This document shows, piece by piece, positions 33,138 through 41,784 of a DNA stretch of 64,000 nucleotides. Numbering within the stretch: position 1 is the first letter of the stretch; each line of letters begins with the position of its first letter. The DNA comes from a virus, in the IMG/VR virus record IMGVR_UViG_3300015360_002415, positions 1 to 64,000 of that record. One strand, written 5' to 3'. The notes under the pieces are model-generated. The model made no database searches, was not told where the DNA came from, and saw only the letters and a list, made by a program, of their open reading frames with translations. A program made the translations under genes and the position numbers.

Positions 33138-33443
33138 TTAACCTCCGCGTTTTCTGCGATCTATTTTAGTTTGTAATTCTTGGTATTTAGTTTCACCAAG
33201 CATGTTCGCATAAACCTTTTCTGATTTATGCATATCTTGCTTCAAAACTTTTGCATCACTCTTTACTTTATCAACCAAATCTTGACCAGTCAATTCTACT
33301 ACGCCCCTTACATTTAAAGAAATCAAGCGCTTAGCGGTTGGCTCATTGCAAGCTGGACAAATTGTTGGTGGATCAACTTTAATAGAATATGTAGCTTCCC
33401 ACTCATGTTTACAAGTCTCACACATATGTTCATAATCTGGCAT
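33138..33443 (-). CDS. FmdB-like zinc-ribbon protein with helical tail
   Basis: A 101-residue protein. MPDYEHMCETCKHEWE and PTICPACNEPTAKRLIS give two C-x-x-C pairs as in FmdB zinc ribbons. After residue 55 a charged helical tail follows (LVDKVKSDAKVLKQDM) ending in RRKRGG. Paralogue of 32712 in the same operon. Confidence 0.75.
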   Translation of the reverse strand: MPDYEHMCETCKHEWEATYSIKVDPPTICPACNEPTAKRLISLNVRGVVELTGQDLVDKVKSDAKVLKQDMHKSEKVYANMLGETKYQELQTKIDRRKRGG

Positions 33444-33461
33444 TTTATTCCTTAAATCAAT

Positions 33462-33644
33462 TTAGGTATCATCTATTATTAAAGATTTACCTATTAACCT
33501 GTACTCTATATCCTTAAACCAATTCTTTTTGATGTCCTGTTTGAATTTTTCATTCTTAACTTCAAAAACTATAAATAGTCTTCCTGTTTTTTCATCAAAC
33601 TCTATCCTAGATGCATCAGCAACCACCTCTTCATAATTTTTCAT
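33462..33644 (-). CDS. Small hypothetical protein
   Basis: A 60-residue protein with strand-rich sequence (IEFDEKTGRLFIVFEVKNEK). No family recognised. It lies 4 bases after the helicase gene and 18 before the zinc ribbon. Confidence 0.5.
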   Translation of the reverse strand: MKNYEEVVADASRIEFDEKTGRLFIVFEVKNEKFKQDIKKNWFKDIEYRLIGKSLIIDDT

Positions 33645-33648
33645 TTTA

Positions 33649-35061
33649 TCACATACCTAATAATTCAGCTTTCGATGAAATATCGTCGGGGTCTCTCATC
33701 TCAAATTGAGTATCATCCTCTTCAGCAGGATTATCTAATAAAGTACCACAAGCTAAATTCTTTATCAAATTACCTTTACCAAGCTCACCATCACGATTCT
33801 TAATCAAATGGTAATTCATATCTGGATACTGTTTTTCATTATTTCTGGTCTCAATCTGTACTGCAATATTAGCATTCTGCATGATTAATGCTGAACGACC
33901 AATACGATGCAATCCAATTTTATCCTCAATCTCTTTGCCGCCCTTCGCTCTGTTCAACTGCACAGCACTTAAAACAATGCAATTATGAACTCTAGCAAAC
34001 TCATGAATCTTTTCTGCAATTTTACCAAGCTTCAACCAGTCATCTAAATCTGAACCACCTTCATAATCCATTAGACCAAGATAATCAATTACTATAATCT
34101 TAGGATCATAACTAGCCCTTGCTTCTTCATAAATCTGCTCAAGACTTTCCATCGTGGCACCACGAGGAATATCTACAATTTCAAATTGAAATGGATAACG
34201 TTGAATAAACCTTAAAGCCTTCTTGAGCTTATTTGCCTCTTCAGTGTCTAAGGTTGCCTTTCTAATCTTCTTTGAAGGACAACCCGATAGTCTGGATAGA
34301 ACACGGTTCAAACATGGTTTAAAGGGCATTTCAAGCGAGAAATATAAAATGCCAGTTCCAGCTCCCCAATTCTCCTCCATATCCATCGTATTTTGTTGCA
34401 TCCAAATCTGAATTGCCATATTCATAAGTAACATGGATTTACCACCACCAGATTCAGCTCCAATTAATACTAGCTCACCAGGACGTAATCCATCTGTCAC
34501 ATTATCAAAATACGTATAACCAGTAGGAATACCTCTATCAAAAGTAGGATCATTCATCTTTGCGTTATACTCTTCCCTAAAAATAGGGACGGCATCTCTT
34601 AATGTTTTACGCTCATAAGCTTTTACCTTATCTAAAGATTTGATCGTTTGACAAGCCTTTTGCATTTCAGAGGTAAGCTTTTCAACATCCATAGTACCAA
34701 GATCAGCCGAAGCTAGTGTCTCTTTAACCGCAATGATTTGCCTTTCAGCATAACGCCTTTTTAACTTACTAAGGTCATGCTTATACTCTTTATCATTGTA
34801 TTCAATAGACTCTAGTTTAGCCCATAAAGTTTTTACGTTTTCAATTTGCTTATCATTCTTACCATTAGCCAGTTTTTCAGTAATGACTCTTAAAGTAGGA
34901 ATATCCTTGTACATTTTAATGTGAGGGATGATTAAGTTTGCAAAATTCCAAACCTCAGGCGCAAATATCTTAGGATCACATTCAGTACTAAAATCTAAAG
35001 CCTGTTTCTTATTCGTGATAAGTGTTTTTAGAATAACCAAATCTAGATCTTGAAAACTCAT
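33649..35061 (-). CDS. Replicative DNA helicase (DnaB-like)
   Basis: A 470-residue RecA-fold hexameric helicase. Walker A GAESGGGKSML (about 200), Walker B IIVIDYLGLM (about 310), and the H4-type region LSAVQLNRAKGG followed by RIGRSALIMQNAN are conserved. The N-terminal 130 residues resemble a DnaB N-terminal domain. Unwinds the lagging-strand template at the fork. The 86-residue gene upstream overlaps its start (ATGA) and the loader lies just beyond. Confidence 0.92.
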   Translation of the reverse strand: MSFQDLDLVILKTLITNKKQALDFSTECDPKIFAPEVWNFANLIIPHIKMYKDIPTLRVITEKLANGKNDKQIENVKTLWAKLESIEYNDKEYKHDLSKLKRRYAERQIIAVKETLASADLGTMDVEKLTSEMQKACQTIKSLDKVKAYERKTLRDAVPIFREEYNAKMNDPTFDRGIPTGYTYFDNVTDGLRPGELVLIGAESGGGKSMLLMNMAIQIWMQQNTMDMEENWGAGTGILYFSLEMPFKPCLNRVLSRLSGCPSKKIRKATLDTEEANKLKKALRFIQRYPFQFEIVDIPRGATMESLEQIYEEARASYDPKIIVIDYLGLMDYEGGSDLDDWLKLGKIAEKIHEFARVHNCIVLSAVQLNRAKGGKEIEDKIGLHRIGRSALIMQNANIAVQIETRNNEKQYPDMNYHLIKNRDGELGKGNLIKNLACGTLLDNPAEEDDTQFEMRDPDDISSKAELLGM

Positions 35062-35318
35062 ACTTCCTCCGCTTCAACTATCAAACCAGCCCTTTTAGCA
35101 ATTCTTCTAAATTCTACTGGTGTCATTGCATTAACAATAGCAATAACCTCCATTACCTCAGGACAACCAGATGCGCTTTCACTACCCCTACAAATACTAG
35201 AATCATTATCTGATTCTTTAATGTATTTGCAGTCGCATGTCTTACCTCTATAAGCACACAATGCTTTTTTAATTCTGCCTAAAGATACCACTAATTTTGA
35301 TTTGGCTACTCCGAACAT
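35058..35318 (-). CDS. Hypothetical cysteine-rich replication-operon protein
   Basis: An 86-residue protein. Five cysteines (CAYRGKTCDCKY, SICRGSESASGC) could bind metal. The C-terminal half is a helix pair (TPVEFRRIAKRAGL). No family recognised. Located between loader and helicase, overlapping the helicase start by 4 bases. Confidence 0.55.
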   Translation of the reverse strand: MFGVAKSKLVVSLGRIKKALCAYRGKTCDCKYIKESDNDSSICRGSESASGCPEVMEVIAIVNAMTPVEFRRIAKRAGLIVEAEEV

Positions 35319-35320
35319 AC

Positions 35321-36022
35321 TTACCTCTTTTTTCTAAAGTCTTCACCCATAACTACGAACTCTTTCATATATCCCTTCATCAAACTATCTATACTAGCTT
35401 TCAATGGTCCATTAAAAGCATCAACTATCTTTGGTGAATTCGTACACATCAATGTAGGCATCTTGTTTTGACTACGTGTACGAAATACACCTTCCAAAGT
35501 CCTAGCATATAAATCTGCGGCATTTTCTGATTGCATGAATCTAGAATCAAACTCATCTATTGCTAGAAAATCCGCCATTACCAATTCACGTCTAGCTAAA
35601 AACTTCTCTTCACCAGATGCTTGCGTCAATACATTTACAATATCACTCAATGTAGTATAAAGACTCACGTATCCTTTTTGACAGGCTTTCTTTAAAATAC
35701 AAGTCAGTGTCATTGTCTTACCAACACCATGTGATCCAGCAAAACATATAGATGATCCAGTAATATATGAAGCCTTCAAATCTGAAATATATTCATTGTA
35801 CTTATCTAGAAGGCGTTTATCTCCTTGATAATCCTTTTCCATTTTAAGATTCCAATATTCATATGGAATATTACTTTCAGCGTACCTATTGATAGCAGTT
35901 AGTTTGATATGTTTCGTTTGAAGATCATCAGTACTATTTTCTATACTTGAAATAGTTTCCTGTAATTTGCGTTTTGGCACATTATTTAGTGCTCGGCTTC
36001 GAATGAAATCCAGGGTATCCAT
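35321..36022 (-). CDS. DnaC-like helicase loader ATPase
   Basis: A 233-residue AAA+ protein. Walker A is GSHGVGKTMT (about 94-103), Walker B is FLAIDEFD (about 149-156), and there is a sensor-like TLMCTNSPK. It would load the DnaB-like helicase. The adjacent position fits. ATG 36022 has AAAGGAAG seven bases upstream, inside the preceding gene, which it overlaps by 41 bases. Confidence 0.85.
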   Translation of the reverse strand: MDTLDFIRSRALNNVPKRKLQETISSIENSTDDLQTKHIKLTAINRYAESNIPYEYWNLKMEKDYQGDKRLLDKYNEYISDLKASYITGSSICFAGSHGVGKTMTLTCILKKACQKGYVSLYTTLSDIVNVLTQASGEEKFLARRELVMADFLAIDEFDSRFMQSENAADLYARTLEGVFRTRSQNKMPTLMCTNSPKIVDAFNGPLKASIDSLMKGYMKEFVVMGEDFRKKR

Positions 36023-36410
36023 ATGATGCTTCCTTTGGTGCTGGTAAGTGGTGGTCTTTCAATTTCTCTGTGATAATCTTCTTTTCCTGTTCTGCTAAAA
36101 GTACACGTAACTCAGCTAGTTTCTTGACACGTAAATCGTTATCGCTAGGTTTGTTCAACGTTTCTTCAAACTTTTCTTCCAGAACAGTCTTCTCTTCTAC
36201 CTTTGCTGCAATTTTATGTTTTATAGCAGCACGGTCTGGCAGGATGAGCATGGCAACTATATCATCTGAAGGGTGTGGTATTATTATACGACATTCCCCG
36301 TCAGAAGATATTAGTATCGCCTCCGTTGCTGACCAACTTTCCACTTTACCAGTAAGTTGTAATCCACTTTTGAAATGAATTTTTACTATGTTATTTGGTT
36401 GAGGTATCAT
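35982..36410 (-). CDS. Hypothetical protein, Lsm/SH3-like N-terminus
   Basis: A 142-residue protein. The first 55 residues (VKIHFKSGLQLTGKVESWSA, ILISSDGECRIIIPHPSDD) alternate strands as in Sm/SH3-like small barrels. A coiled-coil segment of about 75 residues follows (LAELRVLLAEQEKKIITEKL). The barrel reading is an inference. Overlaps its neighbours on both sides within the replication operon. Confidence 0.5.
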   Translation of the reverse strand: MIPQPNNIVKIHFKSGLQLTGKVESWSATEAILISSDGECRIIIPHPSDDIVAMLILPDRAAIKHKIAAKVEEKTVLEEKFEETLNKPSDNDLRVKKLAELRVLLAEQEKKIITEKLKDHHLPAPKEASYGYPGFHSKPSTK

Positions 36411-37015
36411 ACTATCCTTGTTAGAATATCTTTATCAAACCCAGCTTCTTCAAGTTGAGTAAATGCTAATAGGATCTCTGGTGATGGATCTGACATCTGT
36501 GATACGAAAGCTAAGTCACCATATGTCTTCACAGGCAGACCGGCGGTCTTGAAGATACTAGCATAGTTTGCTGGCAAATCGGTAGTACGATCCACGCTCA
36601 GGTTTTTCTTACCGGCTAGTAACACATTAAACTTATATTCATTTACAATACCTTCTACTGTCATAAATGAAATAGATGTAAGTCTACGTTTAGCCTGTAT
36701 CACTTTAGTCTTATATACCCAATCAATATACTCCTTCAGTAATGATGGATTAGAAGTCAACATTGAAGATAATTTTTTTACTTGAAAAATTTCAAAAGAT
36801 TTCATTGGAAATGGACTATTGAACTTGAATGAATATTTCACATTGTAGGTTTCATAATACTTTTTACAAAAATAGCCCAACAAATGCTGGGCTTTCCATT
36901 GTGTGACATCTAATGTATCTATATCTTTGAATTTATCAAAAAGTTTTTGCCACTGTTCATTTGGTGCAGTTGTTAGTTCTCCACCAGTAGTATCTTTTAC
37001 TTTTTTTGTCGCCAT
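36407..37015 (-). CDS. Conserved replication-operon protein of unknown function
   Basis: A 202-residue protein with aromatic-rich WKAQHLLGYFCKKYYETYNV and IDWVYKTKVIQAKRRLTSIS. I cannot name a family. It lies at the head of the loader/helicase operon with ATGA overlap to the next gene, so a role in primosome assembly or single-strand handling is possible. Confidence 0.55.
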   Translation of the reverse strand: MATKKVKDTTGGELTTAPNEQWQKLFDKFKDIDTLDVTQWKAQHLLGYFCKKYYETYNVKYSFKFNSPFPMKSFEIFQVKKLSSMLTSNPSLLKEYIDWVYKTKVIQAKRRLTSISFMTVEGIVNEYKFNVLLAGKKNLSVDRTTDLPANYASIFKTAGLPVKTYGDLAFVSQMSDPSPEILLAFTQLEEAGFDKDILTRIV

Positions 37016-37067
37016 ATTATTTTACCAAAATGCTTTCATATTCAAAACTTTATCTATATGTTTCCTA

Positions 37068-37307
37068 TCACATACAATACATGAAACAGTCACCGTCTCG
37101 CCTCACACCAAGTAAAACAAAAATTGTTCCAATAATTTTAGGATCTGTACGCTTTATTATTAGATCTACCGTTTCATCAATTTCATCAATAGAAGCTGAA
37201 ATACTATTTATCTGATAGCCGCATTTTTCAGCTAAATCATAAATGTTACTATGATTGAACTTTAAATCCAATAAAAGTTTCTGTAAATCTGAGTGATATT
37301 CAATCAT
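37068..37307 (-). CDS. Hypothetical protein
   Basis: A 79-residue protein (MIEYHSDLQKLLLDLKFNHS ... IIGTIFVLLGVRRDGDCFMY). No family recognised. It starts immediately after the helicase stop codon. Confidence 0.5.
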   Translation of the reverse strand: MIEYHSDLQKLLLDLKFNHSNIYDLAEKCGYQINSISASIDEIDETVDLIIKRTDPKIIGTIFVLLGVRRDGDCFMYCM

Positions 37308-38987
37308 TTATAACTCATTTCTAAGGTTAGGTGGTATGATAATTTTGAAGCCTTCTTCAGAGCAGTATATCTCGTGTCTTCTTTTTGAATGAGTTTTTAA
37401 GAACTTAACATCATCAAAGAAGTCTATGATTGCAGCATATTTTTTGCCTGGGAATTTTCTAATAACCCTACCAATACGCTGCAATGCTCTAATACTACTC
37501 TTGCCACCACCTGCTAGAACAAGTGCAGACAGTGAGCTAATATCTACTCCAATATCAAATATTGAGCTAGCTAACACTAAATTAGATTGTTTAGATAGTA
37601 GTCTATTTTTAACTTCTATTCTTTTATCTAGCGGATCTGAACCAGAAAGATACTCGTATTTAATATCTTGATTTTCAAATAATTCGCACAGATTTTTCCC
37701 ATGCTGTAGGTGCTTGAATAATACTAATACCTGATAATTTTTTGTCAATAGCTCCTTGGTATTATTGACAATTGCGTTATTTCTTATTATATTATCAGTG
37801 ATGTATTCTTTATACACTGTCTGATAACTTGATGTTCCAGATCCAATATATGTCTTAGGTACTCTTACAAATTTTACAATTGGTTGAGCAAGGTAACCAT
37901 CACCTATTAACTCAGATGCGGTTACGTTTACAATCTGTTCACCAAGAATTCCTTTAATAAGCAAGTCGGAACCATCATCTCTAAATGGTGTTCCAGAGAA
38001 ACCATATATATTCTCAGGGTTTATTTTACTAAAAATGTTCTTAATTGTATCAGTTGTAACGACATGGCTCTCATCAAAAATATGTAGCTTAGTTGCTTGT
38101 AACATATTATTGATTTTCTCACTTTGACTTAGAGTTGGAGTGATTTCTTTATCATCCAATTCATCATCAATCAATACTGCCCCTTTACTTTTTAAGGCAC
38201 TACTTATTGTCCAGATACTTGCGATATTGATTCTTTGTATGTCGCACACACCATTACCAATGAAGCCTATTGGTTCATCGAATACAGATGAGAATAGATC
38301 ATGGAATTGTTTTAATAGGTCAAGACCAATAACATATATGATGGTTGGCTTGTTAAATTTTGCTGCAATCAATGCAGTACATAAGGTTTTGCCGGAACCA
38401 GTGCAGGCTCTTATTATTCCCTTGTTAGTACCAATGGCTGCACTAACAATACGCTTTTGATACTCTCTGGGTACCATAGAAAGTGATTGCAGCTTATCAG
38501 TTAGATCTAAGCTAGCTCCGTTGACAACAGATTTGTTATTGTCAATAATAGAATATTGTTGGTTGTTCTTATCTAAGAATGCTTTTACATTTTGTAAAAG
38601 ACCAGATAAGAAATAACCATTATTGTCTAGCATATAAGCAATACCATTCCAACCATTTTTAAACGCAGCGGTATATTCAACACCGGCTTGTTTATATGAT
38701 AGATGGCTCTTTAGCTTATTGAAAAGCTTAATATCCGTAGTGATAAATTGCGAATGCTTATTATCAACAATGATTTTAGGATACTCTGGTTTAGTCTCAA
38801 CGCATTTAGAACAACCACCAGATGATAACTTAATATGATCTGTTGGTAATACTGTAAATGAACCATGAACCTTACACATTACGATTACTTCGACTTTACT
38901 ATTCTTATAGTCTACTTCTAAATACTCAAATTTATCGTTATGATATTTCTTTGATTTTTCGATGAACTCTTCAGTTTTTTTTGTCAT
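37308..38987 (-). CDS. SF2 helicase (UvsW-like) with N-terminal zinc-type domain
   Basis: A 559-residue helicase. The N-terminal 60 residues (YHNDKFEYLEVDYKN, VMCKVHGSFTVLPTDHIKLS, GCSKC) match a DNA-associated domain of the DUF723 type otherwise found in phage endonucleases. The motor follows: REYQK (Q-like), Walker A CTGSGKT (about 190), DESH (about 287), SGTPFRDD (III), and RALQRIGRVIRKF (VI). UvsW-like enzymes remodel branched DNA and R-loops. A hairpin in the leader (38994-39033) covers the ribosome site. Confidence 0.85.
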   Translation of the reverse strand: MTKKTEEFIEKSKKYHNDKFEYLEVDYKNSKVEVIVMCKVHGSFTVLPTDHIKLSSGGCSKCVETKPEYPKIIVDNKHSQFITTDIKLFNKLKSHLSYKQAGVEYTAAFKNGWNGIAYMLDNNGYFLSGLLQNVKAFLDKNNQQYSIIDNNKSVVNGASLDLTDKLQSLSMVPREYQKRIVSAAIGTNKGIIRACTGSGKTLCTALIAAKFNKPTIIYVIGLDLLKQFHDLFSSVFDEPIGFIGNGVCDIQRINIASIWTISSALKSKGAVLIDDELDDKEITPTLSQSEKINNMLQATKLHIFDESHVVTTDTIKNIFSKINPENIYGFSGTPFRDDGSDLLIKGILGEQIVNVTASELIGDGYLAQPIVKFVRVPKTYIGSGTSSYQTVYKEYITDNIIRNNAIVNNTKELLTKNYQVLVLFKHLQHGKNLCELFENQDIKYEYLSGSDPLDKRIEVKNRLLSKQSNLVLASSIFDIGVDISSLSALVLAGGGKSSIRALQRIGRVIRKFPGKKYAAIIDFFDDVKFLKTHSKRRHEIYCSEEGFKIIIPPNLRNEL

Positions 38988-38993
38988 GAGATT

Positions 38994-39033
38994 ACCTTGT
39001 AGTTATACATGTTTATCTATATAACTACAAGGT
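38994..39033 (-). promoter_or_regulatory. Perfect 14-bp hairpin covering the helicase ribosome site
   Basis: Arms at 38994-39007 and 39020-39033, loop 12 bases. In the minus-strand RNA the downstream arm ends in AAGGT, the ribosome site of the UvsW-like gene, six bases before ATG 38987. This would hide the site until melted. On the plus strand it is followed by T5, so terminator function is possible there, but no plus-strand gene reaches it. Confidence 0.6.
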
Positions 39034-39058
39034 TTTTCTCGACAATTTATGTGATTAC

Positions 39059-39258
39059 TTACTCACCTTTAATGTGTTTAATCATCTTATTTACAGCCTC
39101 ACCAGCATTTTCTTTTCGCTAGTATCTACATACCTTAATGATTCAAATAAATATGTAATAGGACCATACTTGCTAAGATACTTGGCACGCAAACTCGCAA
39201 GTTCAGAATCGTATTGAGATTGAACTTCACTAATCTCTTCTAGTATATCAGGTTTCAT
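39059..39258 (-). pseudogene. Small gene split by a frameshift
   Basis: The frame from ATG 39258 stops at 39091 (55 residues, MKPDILEEISEVQSQYDSEL...). One extra A in the GAAAAGAAAA run near 39110-39120 would continue it to TAA 39059, adding ENAGEAVNKMIKHIKGE and giving 66 residues. The start overlaps the previous stop by ATGA. Either a natural frameshift or a homopolymer error in the assembly. Family unknown. Confidence 0.5.
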
Positions 39259-39476
39259 ATGATTATGACCATATAATCATTTGGTAATTCAATAGATTGA
39301 ATCATACTTAATTTACAACAAAACCTTGTTTTCAAATGCATTGGATTACTGGTTGTCAAAATAACATAATCACTACCAACACTTTCCACTGTATAAAAAG
39401 CACTATTTTTATCTATTAGTTTTAGTGGGAGATTTTTGCCAACAAAACTCTCTAATATTTTATTGAAACTGCTCAT
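39255..39476 (-). CDS. Small hypothetical protein
   Basis: A 73-residue strand-rich protein (MSSFNKILESFVGKNLPLKL, FYTVESVGSDYVILTT). No family recognised. It overlaps genes on both sides by 4 bases, so it should be translated with its neighbours. Confidence 0.55.
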   Translation of the reverse strand: MSSFNKILESFVGKNLPLKLIDKNSAFYTVESVGSDYVILTTSNPMHLKTRFCCKLSMIQSIELPNDYMVIII

Positions 39477-40120
39477 TTATTACCTCTATTCATTTTATTA
39501 ATCTTTTTCACTTCAGCTATTTTCATAAAATTTTTATATACATGCTTCCATTTAACATCTCTAAGTATATCATTAACTGTCCCTCTAGAAACATTGAATA
39601 AATTACCTAAATCATTTTCAGTATATTTACCAGTATAATAATGATTCAAAATATCAATAACTTGTGATTCGAGCAATTTAGATTGCTTATTAGATTCACC
39701 TCTAGATCTTAACTTAACATCATCTGAATGTGACTTTCCATAAAATGGATTTATATTTCCAGTTTTAAGTTTAGCTAATTCAGATAATTTAATCTTTGTT
39801 TCTTTTGAATGCTTAAATCCTTTAGCGCCCTCACCACCATTTGTCAAATTATATCCAAATTTTGAATCATTTGTATGGCGCAAAGAAATTTGAGATATTT
39901 CAAAAGCTTCTTGTTCAGAAAAACAATACCATAAAGCCTTGAACCAAAAATTGGTTGCACCATATTGATTCAAAGCTTTATGGATGTATTGACTTTTACT
40001 AGAAGTATTTCTGGATTTATTGATATGAACTTTGAATCTCAGTTTAAGATTATTAGTTTTACCTATATACATTTTACCATTAATTTTATTTTCAATGGAA
40101 TAAACCCAAAATATATCCAT
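39473..40120 (-). CDS. GIY-YIG homing endonuclease
   Basis: A 215-residue freestanding endonuclease. The catalytic domain is intact: VYSIENKINGKMYIGKTNNL with the YIG tripeptide, Arg in LKLRFKVHI, and the Asn/Glu-containing YNLTNGGEGAKG. NUMOD-type DNA-binding segments follow (GFKHSKETKIKL, GKSHSDDVKL) and a helix-turn-helix tail (NDLGNLFNVSRGTVNDIL). It overlaps the flanking genes by 1 and 4 bases, so its insertion was neat. It is the intact relative of the remnant at 2289. Confidence 0.88.
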   Translation of the reverse strand: MDIFWVYSIENKINGKMYIGKTNNLKLRFKVHINKSRNTSSKSQYIHKALNQYGATNFWFKALWYCFSEQEAFEISQISLRHTNDSKFGYNLTNGGEGAKGFKHSKETKIKLSELAKLKTGNINPFYGKSHSDDVKLRSRGESNKQSKLLESQVIDILNHYYTGKYTENDLGNLFNVSRGTVNDILRDVKWKHVYKNFMKIAEVKKINKMNRGNK

Positions 40121-41484
40121 TATTTTCTTCTGTCTTTTACAGAACTACCTAAGAATTTTCCAAAAGTAGAATTCTTTGCAGCAATTTGATTTTTAATCTT
40201 TTGTGCAGCAGATATTTCAGCATTAATACCAGTATCTAATTGTAATGTAAGATTTCTTTGCTCGTCCTTAGCCTTTACATTATTTTGTAATTTCTGAGTT
40301 TCCTTCTTCAACTGATCTACCCTATTACTTGGAAGACCTAATCCGCTAAACAAAGAATAAACTTTTACAACATCTTCAGTTGAATCGCTTACATAAATAC
40401 CTTTGAAAACTCCCTTTGGTGAGCCACATAAATCATTAATCATAGCTGCTGCATAATTGATACTTGCCGCAGGAATTTTTGACCAAACTGTTTTATTAGC
40501 TATAACCATGAATCCAACATACCTGGATTGCGTCAGGTCAAATCCAGAAGCTAATAGATTTCCATTAAGATTACTAACTACCGCCTCTGCAATAGAAGTT
40601 TCTTCAGTATAATTGTCTATAGTTAATTCACCATAAACACTTAGACCTTCACCATCAATTAGTACTTTTAAGAATTCCATACTATCTAACGCTTTAGTCG
40701 ATGATGGCATAGCTGAATAAGTATTAAAAATATCTAATGGCTCTACAATTGCTTTATTTGCTATTGAATAGAAATCCATTTGACTAACATCATGATAAAT
40801 AGATTCTAGTTTGGCATTATCAATAACTATAAGATTAGAGATCTTTTTAGATTTCGCATAATTAGTTAGTTTAGATAGAGTTTCTAAGGTATTAGATTTT
40901 GCTAGAGAATCTTCTGTATCCATTGGCAAAACAGTCATTACAACAATTGGCTTTCCAATTTGTGATAATACTTCTATCATCGTATCGCATGAGCCTGCAC
41001 CAGATCCACCGCCTAATGATAAGCAAAGTACATTTATTTTGGATGTACTTAATTTACCATTAATTAACTCAGCAATGGCATCTTTATGCGCCTCTGCTGC
41101 TGCCGCTCCAATTGATAATTCTTTGCTTGCTCCACCAACGCCATACTCTAATAGAAGTTTATTTGAATCTGGAATATCAATAAACTTAAGATCTTGCATA
41201 GCAGTGTTCATGACTACAGTATCATAACCAAGCTTATAAAAAGCCTCAGCAATTCTAGAACCGGCTTGACCGGAACCAACGACACCTAAAGAGAGACTTC
41301 TTTCTTTTTTAGCTACAATCTTAGATGCCATTTTCGTTTCCTGTTGTTTTGCTTGGCTTTTTGCCTTTAATGCTGCTAACTTGCTTAAATCGACTTGATC
41401 TTCTGATGCTTTTACTTCTTCGTTTGTAACATCATCCATGATCTCTTCCTTTTGCATTTCTTCACTCGTTGTTTTTGCTGACAT
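40120..41484 (-). CDS. FtsZ/tubulin-superfamily GTPase
   Basis: A 454-residue protein. The Rossmann start GVVGSGQAGSRIAEAF (about 67-82), the tubulin signature GGGSGAGS (158-165) for GTP phosphate, and the T7-like loop ALDSMEFLKVL with acidic residues near 300 indicate an assembling GTPase. The N-terminal 60 residues are acidic/basic and probably disordered. The C-terminus is a basic helix tail (VKAKDEQRNLTLQL to KDRRK). Phage relatives (PhuZ, TubZ) position DNA or capsids. Whether this one polymerises is untested. The homing endonuclease downstream overlaps by one base. Confidence 0.8.
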   Translation of the reverse strand: MSAKTTSEEMQKEEIMDDVTNEEVKASEDQVDLSKLAALKAKSQAKQQETKMASKIVAKKERSLSLGVVGSGQAGSRIAEAFYKLGYDTVVMNTAMQDLKFIDIPDSNKLLLEYGVGGASKELSIGAAAAEAHKDAIAELINGKLSTSKINVLCLSLGGGSGAGSCDTMIEVLSQIGKPIVVMTVLPMDTEDSLAKSNTLETLSKLTNYAKSKKISNLIVIDNAKLESIYHDVSQMDFYSIANKAIVEPLDIFNTYSAMPSSTKALDSMEFLKVLIDGEGLSVYGELTIDNYTEETSIAEAVVSNLNGNLLASGFDLTQSRYVGFMVIANKTVWSKIPAASINYAAAMINDLCGSPKGVFKGIYVSDSTEDVVKVYSLFSGLGLPSNRVDQLKKETQKLQNNVKAKDEQRNLTLQLDTGINAEISAAQKIKNQIAAKNSTFGKFLGSSVKDRRK

Positions 41485-41498
41485 ACTATTCTCCTAAT

Positions 41499-41768
41499 TT
41501 ACCATGATACATCGAAACAAATACCTGCTCCACCTATCGATAAGAATGGTGATACAGTAAATCCATTTTGTCTCAACTTTAAAAATAACCTACCACATTT
41601 TTCCATTGTTTTATTACTGAGCATTGCATCTAAATAATGATCATAAAGTCTAATTGCTTTACCGCCATTTTTAGCAGATGCTGCGCAGCTATCAACTATT
41701 CTTTCGTATACACTATCGATATCTACATTATATTCGTCTGTTATTTTTCTAATTTCTTCAATTTTCAA
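41499..41768 (-). CDS. Hypothetical protein
   Basis: An 89-residue protein with helical start (MKIEEIRKITDEYNVDIDSV) and a Cys/Gly-rich end (FLSIGGAGICFDVSW). No family recognised. It lies 14 bases before the tubulin-like gene. Confidence 0.5.
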   Translation of the reverse strand: MKIEEIRKITDEYNVDIDSVYERIVDSCAASAKNGGKAIRLYDHYLDAMLSNKTMEKCGRLFLKLRQNGFTVSPFLSIGGAGICFDVSW

Positions 41769-41784
41769 TTTTCATTTGTCATCC

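Noticed and set aside
40120-41484. Evidence of a nucleus-forming phage
   Set aside because: No shell protein or multi-subunit RNA polymerase is seen here; a tubulin alone is not enough.
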